NCBI GenBank assembly: GCA_017446045.1
Contig: JAFSRP010000002.1
Location: 1-48,048, forward strand
DNA length: 48,048 nt
From: Lachnospiraceae bacterium
GTDB lineage: Bacteria; Bacillota; Clostridia; Lachnospirales; Lachnospiraceae
Direction of reading: 5' to 3'
This document shows, piece after piece, positions 24,874-33,061 of this stretch. The position numbers and the translations under genes were made by a program. Position 1 is the first letter of the stretch. Each line of letters opens with the position of its first letter. Below the pieces are notes generated by a model. That model saw nothing but the letters and a program-made list of their open reading frames with translations. It was not told the DNA's origin and did no database searches.

Positions 24874-25701
24874 ATGAAGACATTTACATATGATGAATAT
24901 CTCTTAAGCAAAAAGGTCATTGCCCGCAGGCTCGGGGACTTTGTTCCGGAAGTCCTGATCACGCTCGGGTCCGGACTCGGATTTATGGCGGATGAAGTGG
25001 AAAACCCGATCTATGTGCCATATGAAGAGATCCCTAATTTCGGGACATGTACGGCGCCGGATCACAAGGGGCGGTTCGTATTCGGCACGCTTTGCGGCAA
25101 GAATGTCGCTGTTATGCAGGGACGGCTGCACTGCTACGAAGGCTATGAGGTACAGGAGGTGACCTATCCGATCCGTGTCATCCGGCTGCTGGGTACGAGC
25201 AAGCTGATCCTTACAAACGCCGCGGGCTGTGTAAACATGAACTGGAAGGTGGGAGACCTGATGCTGATCGGTGATCACATCCGCCTGTTCGGACACGGGC
25301 CTCTGCAGGGCGCGAACATTCCTGAGTTCGGTCCCCGCTTTTGTGACATGAGCTATGTTTACTCTCCAAGACTCCAGGAACTTGCGGAGAGTAAGGCGCG
25401 CAAGCTGGATATGCCGCTCAGAAAGGGCGTGTATATGTTCTTCCCCGGACCGAACTATGAGACGCCTGCGGAAGTCCGGGCTGCCCGCGTTCTCGGAGCG
25501 GATGCTGTCGGTATGAGTACGGTGCCCGAAGCAACAGTGGCAGCGCACTGCGGCATGGAAGTACTGGGTATCACCGTGCTGACCAACATGGCGGCAGGTG
25601 TACTTCCGCAGCCGCTGTCAGGCGATGAGGTGACGAAAGCAGCTGCAGAAGCCGCGGAGAAGTTCTCCGGACTGATCCGTGCCTGCCTCGCGGAAATGTA
25701 A
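24874..25701 (+). CDS. Purine nucleoside phosphorylase
   Basis: A 275-residue trimeric-type purine nucleoside phosphorylase (PNP/MTAP family, PF01048), which cleaves purine (deoxy)nucleosides with phosphate to free base and (deoxy)ribose 1-phosphate. Motifs: phosphate-binding LGSGLG near residue 30, GRLHCYEGY, LTNAAGCVN, FPGPNYETPAE, and VGMSTVPEATVAAHCGMEVLGITVLTNMAAG near the C-terminus. The start at 24874 has AGGAGG with 7 bases of spacing; upstream extensions of the frame are not conserved. The size is typical for the PunA group. The alanyl-tRNA editing gene starts within 42 bases but has its own promoter inside this junction. Purine salvage is the likely role. Confidence 0.95.
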   Translation: MKTFTYDEYLLSKKVIARRLGDFVPEVLITLGSGLGFMADEVENPIYVPYEEIPNFGTCTAPDHKGRFVFGTLCGKNVAVMQGRLHCYEGYEVQEVTYPIRVIRLLGTSKLILTNAAGCVNMNWKVGDLMLIGDHIRLFGHGPLQGANIPEFGPRFCDMSYVYSPRLQELAESKARKLDMPLRKGVYMFFPGPNYETPAEVRAARVLGADAVGMSTVPEATVAAHCGMEVLGITVLTNMAAGVLPQPLSGDEVTKAAAEAAEKFSGLIRACLAEM

Positions 25702-25707
25702 AAATGC

Positions 25708-25736
25708 TTGTATTACACAAGGCGGGAGATTATAAT
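25708..25736 (+). promoter_or_regulatory. Promoter of a probably leaderless alanyl-tRNA editing mRNA
   Basis: TTGTAT (25708-25713), a 17-base spacer and TATAAT (25731-25736), then 6 bases and the ATG at 25743. Transcription 7 bases beyond the -10 would start exactly at the A of that ATG. Confidence 0.65.
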
Positions 25737-25742
25737 TACGGC

Positions 25743-26933
25743 ATGATCACTGAGAAACTTTTTTATAAAAATGTATACATGAAAGAGTTCGAGGCAGTTG
25801 TCTTGAACTCTTCTTTCGATGAAAAGAAAAAGAGCTGGCTGGTCGAACTGGACCGGACAGCTTTCTATCCCGAGGGCGGCGGACAGCCGGCGGATGAAGG
25901 GACTCTCTCGACCGGAGAGGGCATCGTGCGCCGGGTCATGGATGTGCATGAAAAGGAGGGCACGATCCTGCATTACTGCGATGGTCCGCTGGATGAAGGT
26001 ATGAAAGTCCGGGGACAGCTCGACTGGGAACGCCGTTTCGATCATATGCAGCAGCACAGCGGCGAGCATATCGTCAGCGGCATGATCTGCAGCCGTTTTC
26101 ACTGCGACAATGTTGGCTTCCATATGGGAAAGGATACGGTCGTCATCGATTATAACGCGGAGGTCTCCAGGGCTGCGCTCGCAGAGCTGGAGGAAGCGGC
26201 GAACCGTTATATCTGGGAGGATCACGCTCTGCAGATCCTGTGGCCGACACCGGAGGAGCTGAAGGCACTGGAGTACCGGAGCAAGAAAGAACTCACCGGG
26301 GATGTGCGCATCACTTCCTTCCCCGGTGCGGATATCTGTGCCTGCTGCGGCACCCATGTGATGACGAGCGGCCAGGTCGGACTGGTCAAATTCATCGGCT
26401 CCCAGAAATTCAGCAAGGGGACCCGTATCGAACTGCTCTGCGGAAAGCGCGCGTTTGACTTTCTCAGCATGAATTGGGAGCAGAACCATCAGGTCAGCGT
26501 TGCAATGGCGTCAAGCCTCGACAAGACAGCTGCTGTCTATCAGAAGCAGAAACAGGAACTGATCGATGCCAAGATGAAGATCTCGGAGCTGGAGGGATAT
26601 TACTTTGAGCAGCTTGCAGACGAATACAGAGGTGCCGGCGACATACTGCTTATTCGTGAGCCGATGACACCCGACAACGTACGGAAGCTCTGTGTGATGA
26701 TCGCGGAGCGCTGTGGCGGACGCTGTGTCCTATTTGCCGGTGAAGGACGGGATTATAAATATGCTTATCTTGACCAGCACGCCGATCCGAAGGAGGTCAT
26801 GGCGAAGGTCAGGGAGATGAACGGGGCACTTTCTGGCCGGGGCGGCGGCAGGGATGGGTTTGCGCAGGGTTCCGCAGCAGCGTCGAAGAAAGAGATCGAA
26901 GTGTATTTTTCTGCTTCGGCCGCGAAGCAGTAA
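25743..26933 (+). CDS. Alanyl-tRNA editing protein (AlaX-like, DHHA1)
   Basis: A 396-residue trans-editing protein related to the editing and C-Ala domains of AlaRS, which deacylates Ser- or Gly-tRNA-Ala. Residues 1-90 form the N-terminal barrel (AFYPEGGGQPAD). The zinc site is HSGEH (H105, H109) plus C201xxxH205 in CACCGTH. The C-terminal part has a coiled coil (KQKQELIDAKMKISELE) and a DHHA1 domain ending in GRGGGRDGFAQGSA. The frame is open from 25704, but ATG 25743 is chosen since MITEKLFYKNVYMKEFEA is the family-like N-terminus and lies directly at the predicted transcription start. No ribosome binding site is properly spaced from it, consistent with leaderless translation. Confidence 0.9.
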   Translation: MITEKLFYKNVYMKEFEAVVLNSSFDEKKKSWLVELDRTAFYPEGGGQPADEGTLSTGEGIVRRVMDVHEKEGTILHYCDGPLDEGMKVRGQLDWERRFDHMQQHSGEHIVSGMICSRFHCDNVGFHMGKDTVVIDYNAEVSRAALAELEEAANRYIWEDHALQILWPTPEELKALEYRSKKELTGDVRITSFPGADICACCGTHVMTSGQVGLVKFIGSQKFSKGTRIELLCGKRAFDFLSMNWEQNHQVSVAMASSLDKTAAVYQKQKQELIDAKMKISELEGYYFEQLADEYRGAGDILLIREPMTPDNVRKLCVMIAERCGGRCVLFAGEGRDYKYAYLDQHADPKEVMAKVREMNGALSGRGGGRDGFAQGSAAASKKEIEVYFSASAAKQ

Positions 26934-26957
26934 GTACTGTCAGGTAAAGTAAATAAA

Positions 26958-27845
26958 ATGAATGATTTTGTAATCAGCTGCAGTTCCACGGTGGATCTTT
27001 CCAACGAATATATGGAGAAAAGAGGCATACCTTACGTTTGTTTCCATTTCGAGATGAACGGTTTAGAGTATCCGGACGATATGGGGCGCACCGTTACGCC
27101 GGAGGAACTGTTCAAAAGAATGGCAGAGGGAGCGGAAACGAAGACTTCCCAGGTAACCGCAGGCGAGTATGAACTGTTTTTTGAACCTTATCTCAAAGAG
27201 GGAAAGGACATCCTCCACATCTGCCTTTCCAGCGGAATATCGGGGACCTATAATTCAGCGCATCTGGCTGCAGAGATCCTCCGGGATCGGTATCCGGAAA
27301 GAAAGCTCTGCATCGTCGATTCCCTGGGCGCCTCCAGCGGCTATGGGCTGTTGGTGGACAAACTGAAGGATATGCAGGAAGCAGGGGCCGATATCGATGC
27401 TGTCCGTGATTTCGCCGAGAGGGAAAAGCTCCGTCTGCAGCATTGGTTTTTCTCTACGGATCTGACCTATTATATTCGCGGGGGCCGTATATCCAAAACA
27501 GCGGGATTCATCGGCCAGGTCCTGAACATCTGTCCGCTTCTCAATGTCAGCAATGAGGGCAGGCTGATTCCGCGGGAAAAGATCCGCGGCAAGAAAAAAG
27601 TCATCCGGCGTATCGTAGAACAGATGGTAATGCATGCCGAGGGAGGCAGGGAATACAGCGGGAAATGTTTTATCAGCCAGTCGCTTTGCATGGAAGATGC
27701 AAAGGAAGTGGCGGACCTGATCGAAGAGACATTCCCGAAGCTGGAGGGCCCCGTACAGATCTTTCCGATCGGGACAACGATCGGCAGTCATACCGGACCG
27801 GGCACAGTCGCGGTCTTTTTCTGGGGCGACACGAGGATCGATTAA
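26958..27845 (+). CDS. DegV family fatty-acid-binding protein
   Basis: A 295-residue DegV protein. The family binds fatty acids; FakB proteins of this family present fatty acid to the kinase FakA for phosphorylation and entry into phospholipid synthesis. Motifs: VISCSSTVDLS at the N-terminus, TSQVTAGEY (the TSQ(P/V) motif that contacts the lipid head group), CLSSGISGTYNSA, and LTYYIRGGRISKTAG. The C-terminal GTTIGSHTGPGTVAVFFWG is also typical. No fakA gene is visible here. It lies 24 bases after the tRNA editing gene with no strong ribosome binding site (TAAAGTAAAT). The exact lipid is unknown. Confidence 0.93.
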   Translation: MNDFVISCSSTVDLSNEYMEKRGIPYVCFHFEMNGLEYPDDMGRTVTPEELFKRMAEGAETKTSQVTAGEYELFFEPYLKEGKDILHICLSSGISGTYNSAHLAAEILRDRYPERKLCIVDSLGASSGYGLLVDKLKDMQEAGADIDAVRDFAEREKLRLQHWFFSTDLTYYIRGGRISKTAGFIGQVLNICPLLNVSNEGRLIPREKIRGKKKVIRRIVEQMVMHAEGGREYSGKCFISQSLCMEDAKEVADLIEETFPKLEGPVQIFPIGTTIGSHTGPGTVAVFFWGDTRID

Positions 27846-27885
27846 TTATAGTGTTTTTTGACTTTTTTGTCAGGAGCTTATGCAT

Positions 27886-28821
27886 ATGGAGTTGAGCATC
27901 CTTCTTTTTGAAAAGATCGTATCCATGGCATTGATCATGATGATGGGATATGCTGCCCGCAAGGCACATATTGCCAGGGAAGAGCAGATCCCGCTGATCT
28001 CATCGCTGATGATGTATGTGCTGATCCCGTGCATGGTGTTCCGCTCATTCCTGATGCCGTTTACAACAGAACGTTTTCATGCCTTCCTTTTGGCTATGGC
28101 AGGCGGTTTCGCATCACAGTTTCTGTTTATCCTGGTTGCATGGGCTTTGGGCCGTTCGTCATTCCATGCGGACAGCACGGAGCAGGCCTGTTTGGCCTAT
28201 ACCAACTGCGGCAACCTGCTGATCCCCCTGATCAACAGCCTTCTGGGACCGGAGTACGTGTTTTATTCGGTTCCTTTTCTGGCAGCCAATACGATCTTCG
28301 CCTGGCTGCACATCCCGATGCTGATCTCCGGACAGTTTCGGCCGGAATGGAGGAAGATCCTGCTGAATCCGGCGATCCTTTCGGTCTTTGCGGGCATCCT
28401 GTTCTTCTGTCTCAGGATCCCGCTTCCGGGAATTTTATCTGATACCATCGCCAGCGTATCGAGCTCCATCGGTGTTTTTTCCATGCTGCTGACCGGCATG
28501 CTGATGGCCGGGATCGATTTAAGAAGCGTCTTCATGAATGTCCGATACCTGATCGTGTCGCTGATGCGTCTGATCCTGTTCCCGCTGATCCTGATCCTGA
28601 TCATCCGCATCACCGGGCTGTCATTCCGTTCGGATATGTTCCGTGAAGTGCTGATGGTAGTCGTCATGGGAGGCGCGGCGCCCACAGCTACCGTTGTGTT
28701 GGTAATGTCGAACCTGTTTGGCGGCAAGGCAGAGCTGGCTTCGGCGATCAGTGCCATGACCACGTTGATGTGTATTGTCACACTGCCGTTAATGGTGCTG
28801 GTGTACCAGGTAGTGTGCTGA
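27886..28821 (+). CDS. AEC-family transporter (auxin efflux carrier type)
   Basis: A 311-residue membrane protein with about ten hydrophobic segments, of the auxin efflux carrier (AEC, PF03547) family. Features: GYAARKAHI after segment 1, the central TNCGNLLIPLINSLLG (conserved Asn-rich segment of the family), and a C-terminal half with VVVMGGAAPTATVVLVMSNLFGG. Bacterial members export malate, malonate or other organic acids; the substrate here is unknown. ATG 27886 is preferred over 27880, because AGGAG then has 9 bases of spacing. The gene follows the DegV gene by 40 bases that include a T-rich stretch; they may share a transcript. Confidence 0.9.
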   Translation: MELSILLFEKIVSMALIMMMGYAARKAHIAREEQIPLISSLMMYVLIPCMVFRSFLMPFTTERFHAFLLAMAGGFASQFLFILVAWALGRSSFHADSTEQACLAYTNCGNLLIPLINSLLGPEYVFYSVPFLAANTIFAWLHIPMLISGQFRPEWRKILLNPAILSVFAGILFFCLRIPLPGILSDTIASVSSSIGVFSMLLTGMLMAGIDLRSVFMNVRYLIVSLMRLILFPLILILIIRITGLSFRSDMFREVLMVVVMGGAAPTATVVLVMSNLFGGKAELASAISAMTTLMCIVTLPLMVLVYQVVC

Positions 28822-28833
28822 GATGAGAATAAA

Positions 28834-28875
28834 CCGCCCGGATGGCGCAGTTTCCGGACCCCGGACATCGGGCGG
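28834..28875 (+). other. GC-rich hairpin downstream of the AEC gene
   Basis: CCGCCCG-G-ATG (28834-28844) pairs with CATCGGGCGG (28866-28875) with one bulged G, enclosing an inner TCCGG/CCGGA stem. No T run follows, so it is a structured 3' element rather than a standard terminator. Confidence 0.4.
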
Positions 28876-28927
28876 CGCGTATAGATCCTGAACAAGAACC
28901 AGACAGAGAATGAGGAGACCTGGAATC

Positions 28928-30826
28928 ATGAAGAATCACAAAGAGATGGGCAAACCGATCAGTTTATCATATCGTGCGCTCGTGACAGCGCTGGCTGCGG
29001 CAGGCTGCATTGCGGTCTTTGCGGCAGGATGCAGCGGGTCGCAAAAGAGCGGGCAGAGCACGGCACAGGAAACGCTGCAGGGAGATCCCGCTGCCGCAAA
29101 AGCCGCGGAAAATGCGATCAGCGATCTCCTGAATGAAAGCAAGGCGGAAAAAGAAGCGGAGAATAAAGCGGAAGAGCCGCTGAGTGAAAGTACAGCAGAA
29201 ACAACGGCGCAGGATGCTTCCGAAGCTGCGCAGGAATCCGAAAGCAAAGAAGCGGGCAAGGACAGTAGTGCAGATGAAAGCGCTGCATCCGCCGGACCTG
29301 TACAGAAATCTTATGGCAGCTCTTTGACCAAAGGAGAAGTGTTTGCGGCCATGGCAGACTGGCAGTTTGAGTTTACGAGCGGCGCCGGCGCGTGGCAGAC
29401 CTATCTGACAGTAGAGCCTGACGGTAGCTTTTCCGGTCAGTATACCGATGCCAACCTCGGTGAGACCGGCGAGGGATACGAAGAGAGCGGCACCACCTAT
29501 GTGTGTGAGTTTTCGGGACGGTTTACCGATGCCGTGGAGACTGCGCCCTATATCTATGAACTGCGGTACGACGACCCGGAGCTTGCGAAGCAACCCGGAA
29601 CGGAAGTGATCTCGGAGGGACTCCGCTTGGTCTATACAGAACCGTACGGATTGCAGGGAACTGACCATGTGACGGTCTATCTCCCCGGTGCCCCGCTTAA
29701 AGATCTGGCGGAAGATTATATCGATTGGATCGCGCCTATGCATTTCGGCTGTTATGTAGGCGATACGTATTATACGGATCTCCCGGAGGACCTTCCTTTC
29801 TGCGGTATCTATAATGAAGAGGAAAACAACGGCTTTTTCTCTGCGGGGAGGACGGAACGGAATCCCCTGTATCTTGTGAACCGCTCGGTGTGGCCGGATC
29901 TGGTCTCCCAAAAAGCGGAACTGGCCGAAGACGGCACCTATCGGTATGAGGATATGGATGCCTATGGAATGCATGAGGTCATCGATCTCTGCTTCCGAGC
30001 AGAAAAAGGCTCGGACGGGAAGGAGTTCCCGGCTATGAACCTGTACCCGAAGAGCTTTGTGCTCCGCTGCCTGGAAGCCATCGGCGTTACCCCGGCGGAT
30101 GAAGATACGCTGTATTACTTTACGATGGACGATGCCGAATGGTACGCGCCGATCCTCTATATCAACGGAAAAGAAGGGATCTATGCTTTCTGGACCACGG
30201 GCTCGGGCGAGGATACCCGTTCCTGGTCAGCAAGGATGACGCAGATCGGAGAGTATGTCTATGTCTATGCGCTGGGCCTGAGCCAGTATGAGGAGCTGTT
30301 TGCCGGCGAGGCGGCACATTTCTTCCATACTTCTCTGACCTTCTCCGGAAGACCGGAGCTCCTGTCATCCGCGCCCGCGAAGAGGGCGGAGGATATTGCT
30401 GCCGCATCGGAAAGCGCGGATGCGGGACAAAGTGAAGAAGCTCCGTCATTTGGAGCGTCTGCGGAGCTTCACAGCATCTTTGCCGACGTTAAGCCGGCAG
30501 GAAAGGATGCGGTGACAGTAAGGGAGCTTGTCTTTGTCGGATACGGAGCGGAGGACCTGATCGAAGAATACGGACTGGATCCGGAGGAGATGACTGACGA
30601 TTATGCCATCGTGGAAAAACACGGCGCAGAGGAAAGGACACTGTCTGTCAGCAGGAATAGCCCGATCTATATCCAGTATCCCCCGGAAGGGACGTTCCGA
30701 TCTATGATCAAACTGGCGGAGCTTTCGGATTACTGCGCGCGTTTTCATGATGACCATGTGGCTATGACCCTGATCCTTGATGAAAATGATCAGGTACTCT
30801 TCATGTATCAGAACTACACCCCGTAA
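28928..30826 (+). CDS. Large lipoprotein of unknown function
   Basis: A 632-residue exported protein I do not recognise. The N-terminal region has two possible lipobox cysteines (AAGC at C27 and C35), the second better placed after the hydrophobic stretch. Residues 36-125 are low-complexity, rich in Ala, Glu, Ser and Lys, probably a surface stalk. The rest is acidic and Tyr/Asp-rich, with beta-type segments (WQTYLTVEPDGSFSGQY, YVYVYALGLSQYEELF) and a roughly 60-residue second linker around 510-530. No catalytic motif stands out; a binding or sensing role at the cell surface is possible. GAGGAG lies 10 bases before ATG 28928. The EamA gene starts two bases after its stop. Confidence 0.7.
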   Translation: MKNHKEMGKPISLSYRALVTALAAAGCIAVFAAGCSGSQKSGQSTAQETLQGDPAAAKAAENAISDLLNESKAEKEAENKAEEPLSESTAETTAQDASEAAQESESKEAGKDSSADESAASAGPVQKSYGSSLTKGEVFAAMADWQFEFTSGAGAWQTYLTVEPDGSFSGQYTDANLGETGEGYEESGTTYVCEFSGRFTDAVETAPYIYELRYDDPELAKQPGTEVISEGLRLVYTEPYGLQGTDHVTVYLPGAPLKDLAEDYIDWIAPMHFGCYVGDTYYTDLPEDLPFCGIYNEEENNGFFSAGRTERNPLYLVNRSVWPDLVSQKAELAEDGTYRYEDMDAYGMHEVIDLCFRAEKGSDGKEFPAMNLYPKSFVLRCLEAIGVTPADEDTLYYFTMDDAEWYAPILYINGKEGIYAFWTTGSGEDTRSWSARMTQIGEYVYVYALGLSQYEELFAGEAAHFFHTSLTFSGRPELLSSAPAKRAEDIAAASESADAGQSEEAPSFGASAELHSIFADVKPAGKDAVTVRELVFVGYGAEDLIEEYGLDPEEMTDDYAIVEKHGAEERTLSVSRNSPIYIQYPPEGTFRSMIKLAELSDYCARFHDDHVAMTLILDENDQVLFMYQNYTP

Positions 30827-30828
30827 CG

Positions 30829-31704
30829 ATGAATACAACACGTAAATCAGAGCTGATGGTGATCCTGGCGGGGATCTGTTGGGGCATCATCAGCATTTTT
30901 ATCCTGCCGCTGGCAGCGGCGGGGCTGAGCTCCATGCAGATCACGGCTGTCCGTCTTACGACAGCGGCCCTGATCATGACGCCCCTCATGTTGTGGAAGG
31001 CGCCGGATAAGATGAGGATAAGGGTGCGAGACCTGTGGATGTTCGTACTGACAGGCACGGTCTTTACGGTCGGTTATGCGGCTCTGTATATCTATGCCAA
31101 CGTACACGGAGAGACGTCTGTGGCGATCGTTCTGCTGTATACGTCGCCCGTCTGGGTAGTCCTTCTTTCTGTCCCGATGTTTGGTGAACGCATCACCACC
31201 GTCAAAATGATCTCCATCATACTGACCGTCGCCGGATGTGTGCTGGTGTCCGGTATCCTGCAGGGGATCAGCGCGATCTCTCCTGTCGTCGTACTTGCCG
31301 GTCTGGCTTCCGGAATGAGCTATGGACTGTACACCGTGTTCGCAAGGATCGCGATGCGGCATTATGACAGCCTTACGGTGACCGTGTATACATTGCTTTT
31401 TGCCATGATCGGGATCCTGCCGCTGGGGGATCTCAGGGGCGTGCTCAGTCTCATTCCCGCACACCCGGAGATCATATTCTGGGGTCTGGGGATCGGCATC
31501 GTCTGCATGATCGCGCCTGTGTTCCTTTTCAACGCCGGGCTTGCGCATATCGAGACCGGCAAAGCAGCGATCCTCGTAGCGCTGGAACCGGTGGTCGGTG
31601 TGATCATCGGGATGCTTCTGTGGCATGAGTCTCACAGCGCGATGAAGATGGCCGGGATCGTACTGGTCATCCTTGCGATCATCCTGATAAACCGCGATTC
31701 TTGA
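30829..31704 (+). CDS. EamA-family DMT transporter
   Basis: A 291-residue ten-segment transporter with two EamA repeats. Typical stretches are LAGICWGIISIFILPLAAAGLSSMQITAVRL, VAIVLLYTSPVWVVLLSVPMFGERIT and AHIETGKAAILVALEPVVGVIIGMLLWHE, which carry the family's conserved Pro and Glu. It presumably exports a small metabolite, substrate unknown. The ATG is two bases past the stop of the lipoprotein gene, with no ribosome binding site of its own, so translation is probably coupled; the membrane protein and the surface lipoprotein may therefore act together. A consensus promoter for the next operon begins at its stop codon. Confidence 0.9.
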   Translation: MNTTRKSELMVILAGICWGIISIFILPLAAAGLSSMQITAVRLTTAALIMTPLMLWKAPDKMRIRVRDLWMFVLTGTVFTVGYAALYIYANVHGETSVAIVLLYTSPVWVVLLSVPMFGERITTVKMISIILTVAGCVLVSGILQGISAISPVVVLAGLASGMSYGLYTVFARIAMRHYDSLTVTVYTLLFAMIGILPLGDLRGVLSLIPAHPEIIFWGLGIGIVCMIAPVFLFNAGLAHIETGKAAILVALEPVVGVIIGMLLWHESHSAMKMAGIVLVILAIILINRDS

Positions 31705-31729
31705 CACAGTGGCAACTATCATATAAAAT
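31701..31729 (+). promoter_or_regulatory. Sigma-A promoter of the CNNM operon
   Basis: TTGACA (31701-31706), a 17-base spacer and TAAAAT (31724-31729, five of six). The -35 overlaps the stop codon of the EamA gene. The leader would be about 33 bases, with a GAGGAG site at 31749-31754. Confidence 0.75.
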
Positions 31730-31768
31730 TGAGCACAGAATTGTTTTTGAGGAGTGTGATTTTCCCAT

Positions 31769-33061
31769 ATGGATGATGGCAGTCGAATATCATGGCTTAT
31801 CGTAGTTTTTCTCTTATTCGGAGCTATGTATTTTGCTGTTGCCGAGACCGCATTTGCTTCGGTATCAAGGACAAGGCTGAAGACGTATGCGGATAAGGGT
31901 GACCCGCGGGCCGCTAAGGCTTTATTTGTGACCGATAATATGGACCGTGCGATCACAACGATCCTGATCGGAACCAATGTGGTCCACCTGGCGGCAGCTT
32001 CTGTCGTCACAGTCAATGTGACCCGGATCTGGGGTCTGTCTGCGGTCACGGTCTCCACACTTATTACAACACTGGCAGTATTTTTCTTTGGGGAGATGCT
32101 GCCGAAAAGTATTGCGCGCAAATACAGCGAGCGGCTTTCCTTATCGACGGCCGGATCGCTGTGTTTTTTCATGTTTATCCTCCGTCCTGTGGCTGCGCTG
32201 CTTACTTTGATCGGCAACGGGGCGGCTGCGCTGACAAAGGGTGATTCCGAGGCGTCGGTGACAGAAAATGAGATCTATGACATCATTGAGGATATGACGG
32301 AGGAAGGTTCTCTCAATGAGGAACAGAAGGACCTGATCTCGTCTGCGCTCAGCTTCGGTGATGTCACGGTGGAGAGCATCCTTACGAGCCGTGTCGACGT
32401 CGCTGCTATCGATGTCAGTATGTCTGAAAAAGAGATCCTGGATTTTATCAAAGAGCAGAATCACAGTCGTATTCCCGTCTATGAGAAGACCATAGACAAC
32501 ATTATCGGCATTCTTCAGATCCGGAAATATATCAAGGACTATATCCGTAACGATGAACCGCTGGATATCCGCGGGCTCCTGGATGAGCCGTATTTTGTCC
32601 ATCAGTCTACCAAGATCGATGATCTGCTGCAGATCATGTCCACCCGCAAACTGAACATGGCTGTGGTGACGGACAATTACGGAGGAACACTGGGCATCGT
32701 TACCGTAGAGGATATCCTGGAAGAGCTCGTGGGCGAGATCTGGGATGAAGATGACCGTGTCGTAAAGAATATCGTCCCGCTTAAGGACGGGGCATGGAGC
32801 GTCAATGCCGAGGAACATGTGATCGATGTCCTGGATGAACTGGATGTACGGTATGACGAAGAGGAAGAAGACAGGATCCTGAATAAACTGATGAGTGAAC
32901 TGGCTTTTGAGAATTTCCCCGGCATACCGAAGGAAGGAGACAGTTTCCAATACCTCGGCCTGCTGATCACGATCCTCTCGATGAAGCGCAGCCGAATCTA
33001 CCGGCTTCGTGTGGAAAAACTGCCGGAGGATGCTGCGGCAGAGGAAGGAGGCGCCGAATGA
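31769..33061 (+). CDS. CNNM/CorC-type hemolysin family protein, copy 1
   Basis: A 430-residue membrane protein of the DUF21-CBS-CorC_HlyC architecture. Residues 1-135 hold three or four membrane helices of the CNNM domain (VAETAFASVSRTRLKTYADKG, ILIGTNVVHLAAAS), residues about 190-320 a CBS pair (RVDVAAIDV, RIPVYEKTIDNIIGILQIRKY, MAVVTDNYGGTLGIVTVEDILEELVGEI), and the tail a CorC_HlyC domain. Such proteins export or help export Mg2+ and other divalent cations; the CBS pair usually senses adenine nucleotides. The old name hemolysin is not functional evidence. The GAGGAG site is 14 bases from the ATG, a long spacing. It overlaps its paralogue downstream by four bases. Confidence 0.93.
   Translation: MDDGSRISWLIVVFLLFGAMYFAVAETAFASVSRTRLKTYADKGDPRAAKALFVTDNMDRAITTILIGTNVVHLAAASVVTVNVTRIWGLSAVTVSTLITTLAVFFFGEMLPKSIARKYSERLSLSTAGSLCFFMFILRPVAALLTLIGNGAAALTKGDSEASVTENEIYDIIEDMTEEGSLNEEQKDLISSALSFGDVTVESILTSRVDVAAIDVSMSEKEILDFIKEQNHSRIPVYEKTIDNIIGILQIRKYIKDYIRNDEPLDIRGLLDEPYFVHQSTKIDDLLQIMSTRKLNMAVVTDNYGGTLGIVTVEDILEELVGEIWDEDDRVVKNIVPLKDGAWSVNAEEHVIDVLDELDVRYDEEEEDRILNKLMSELAFENFPGIPKEGDSFQYLGLLITILSMKRSRIYRLRVEKLPEDAAAEEGGAE

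Noticed and set aside
30847-32217. A 456-residue minus-strand open frame across the EamA and CNNM genes
   Set aside because: Antisense to two well-identified membrane proteins; very polar His/Asp/Arg-rich translation, no domain, no ribosome binding site.
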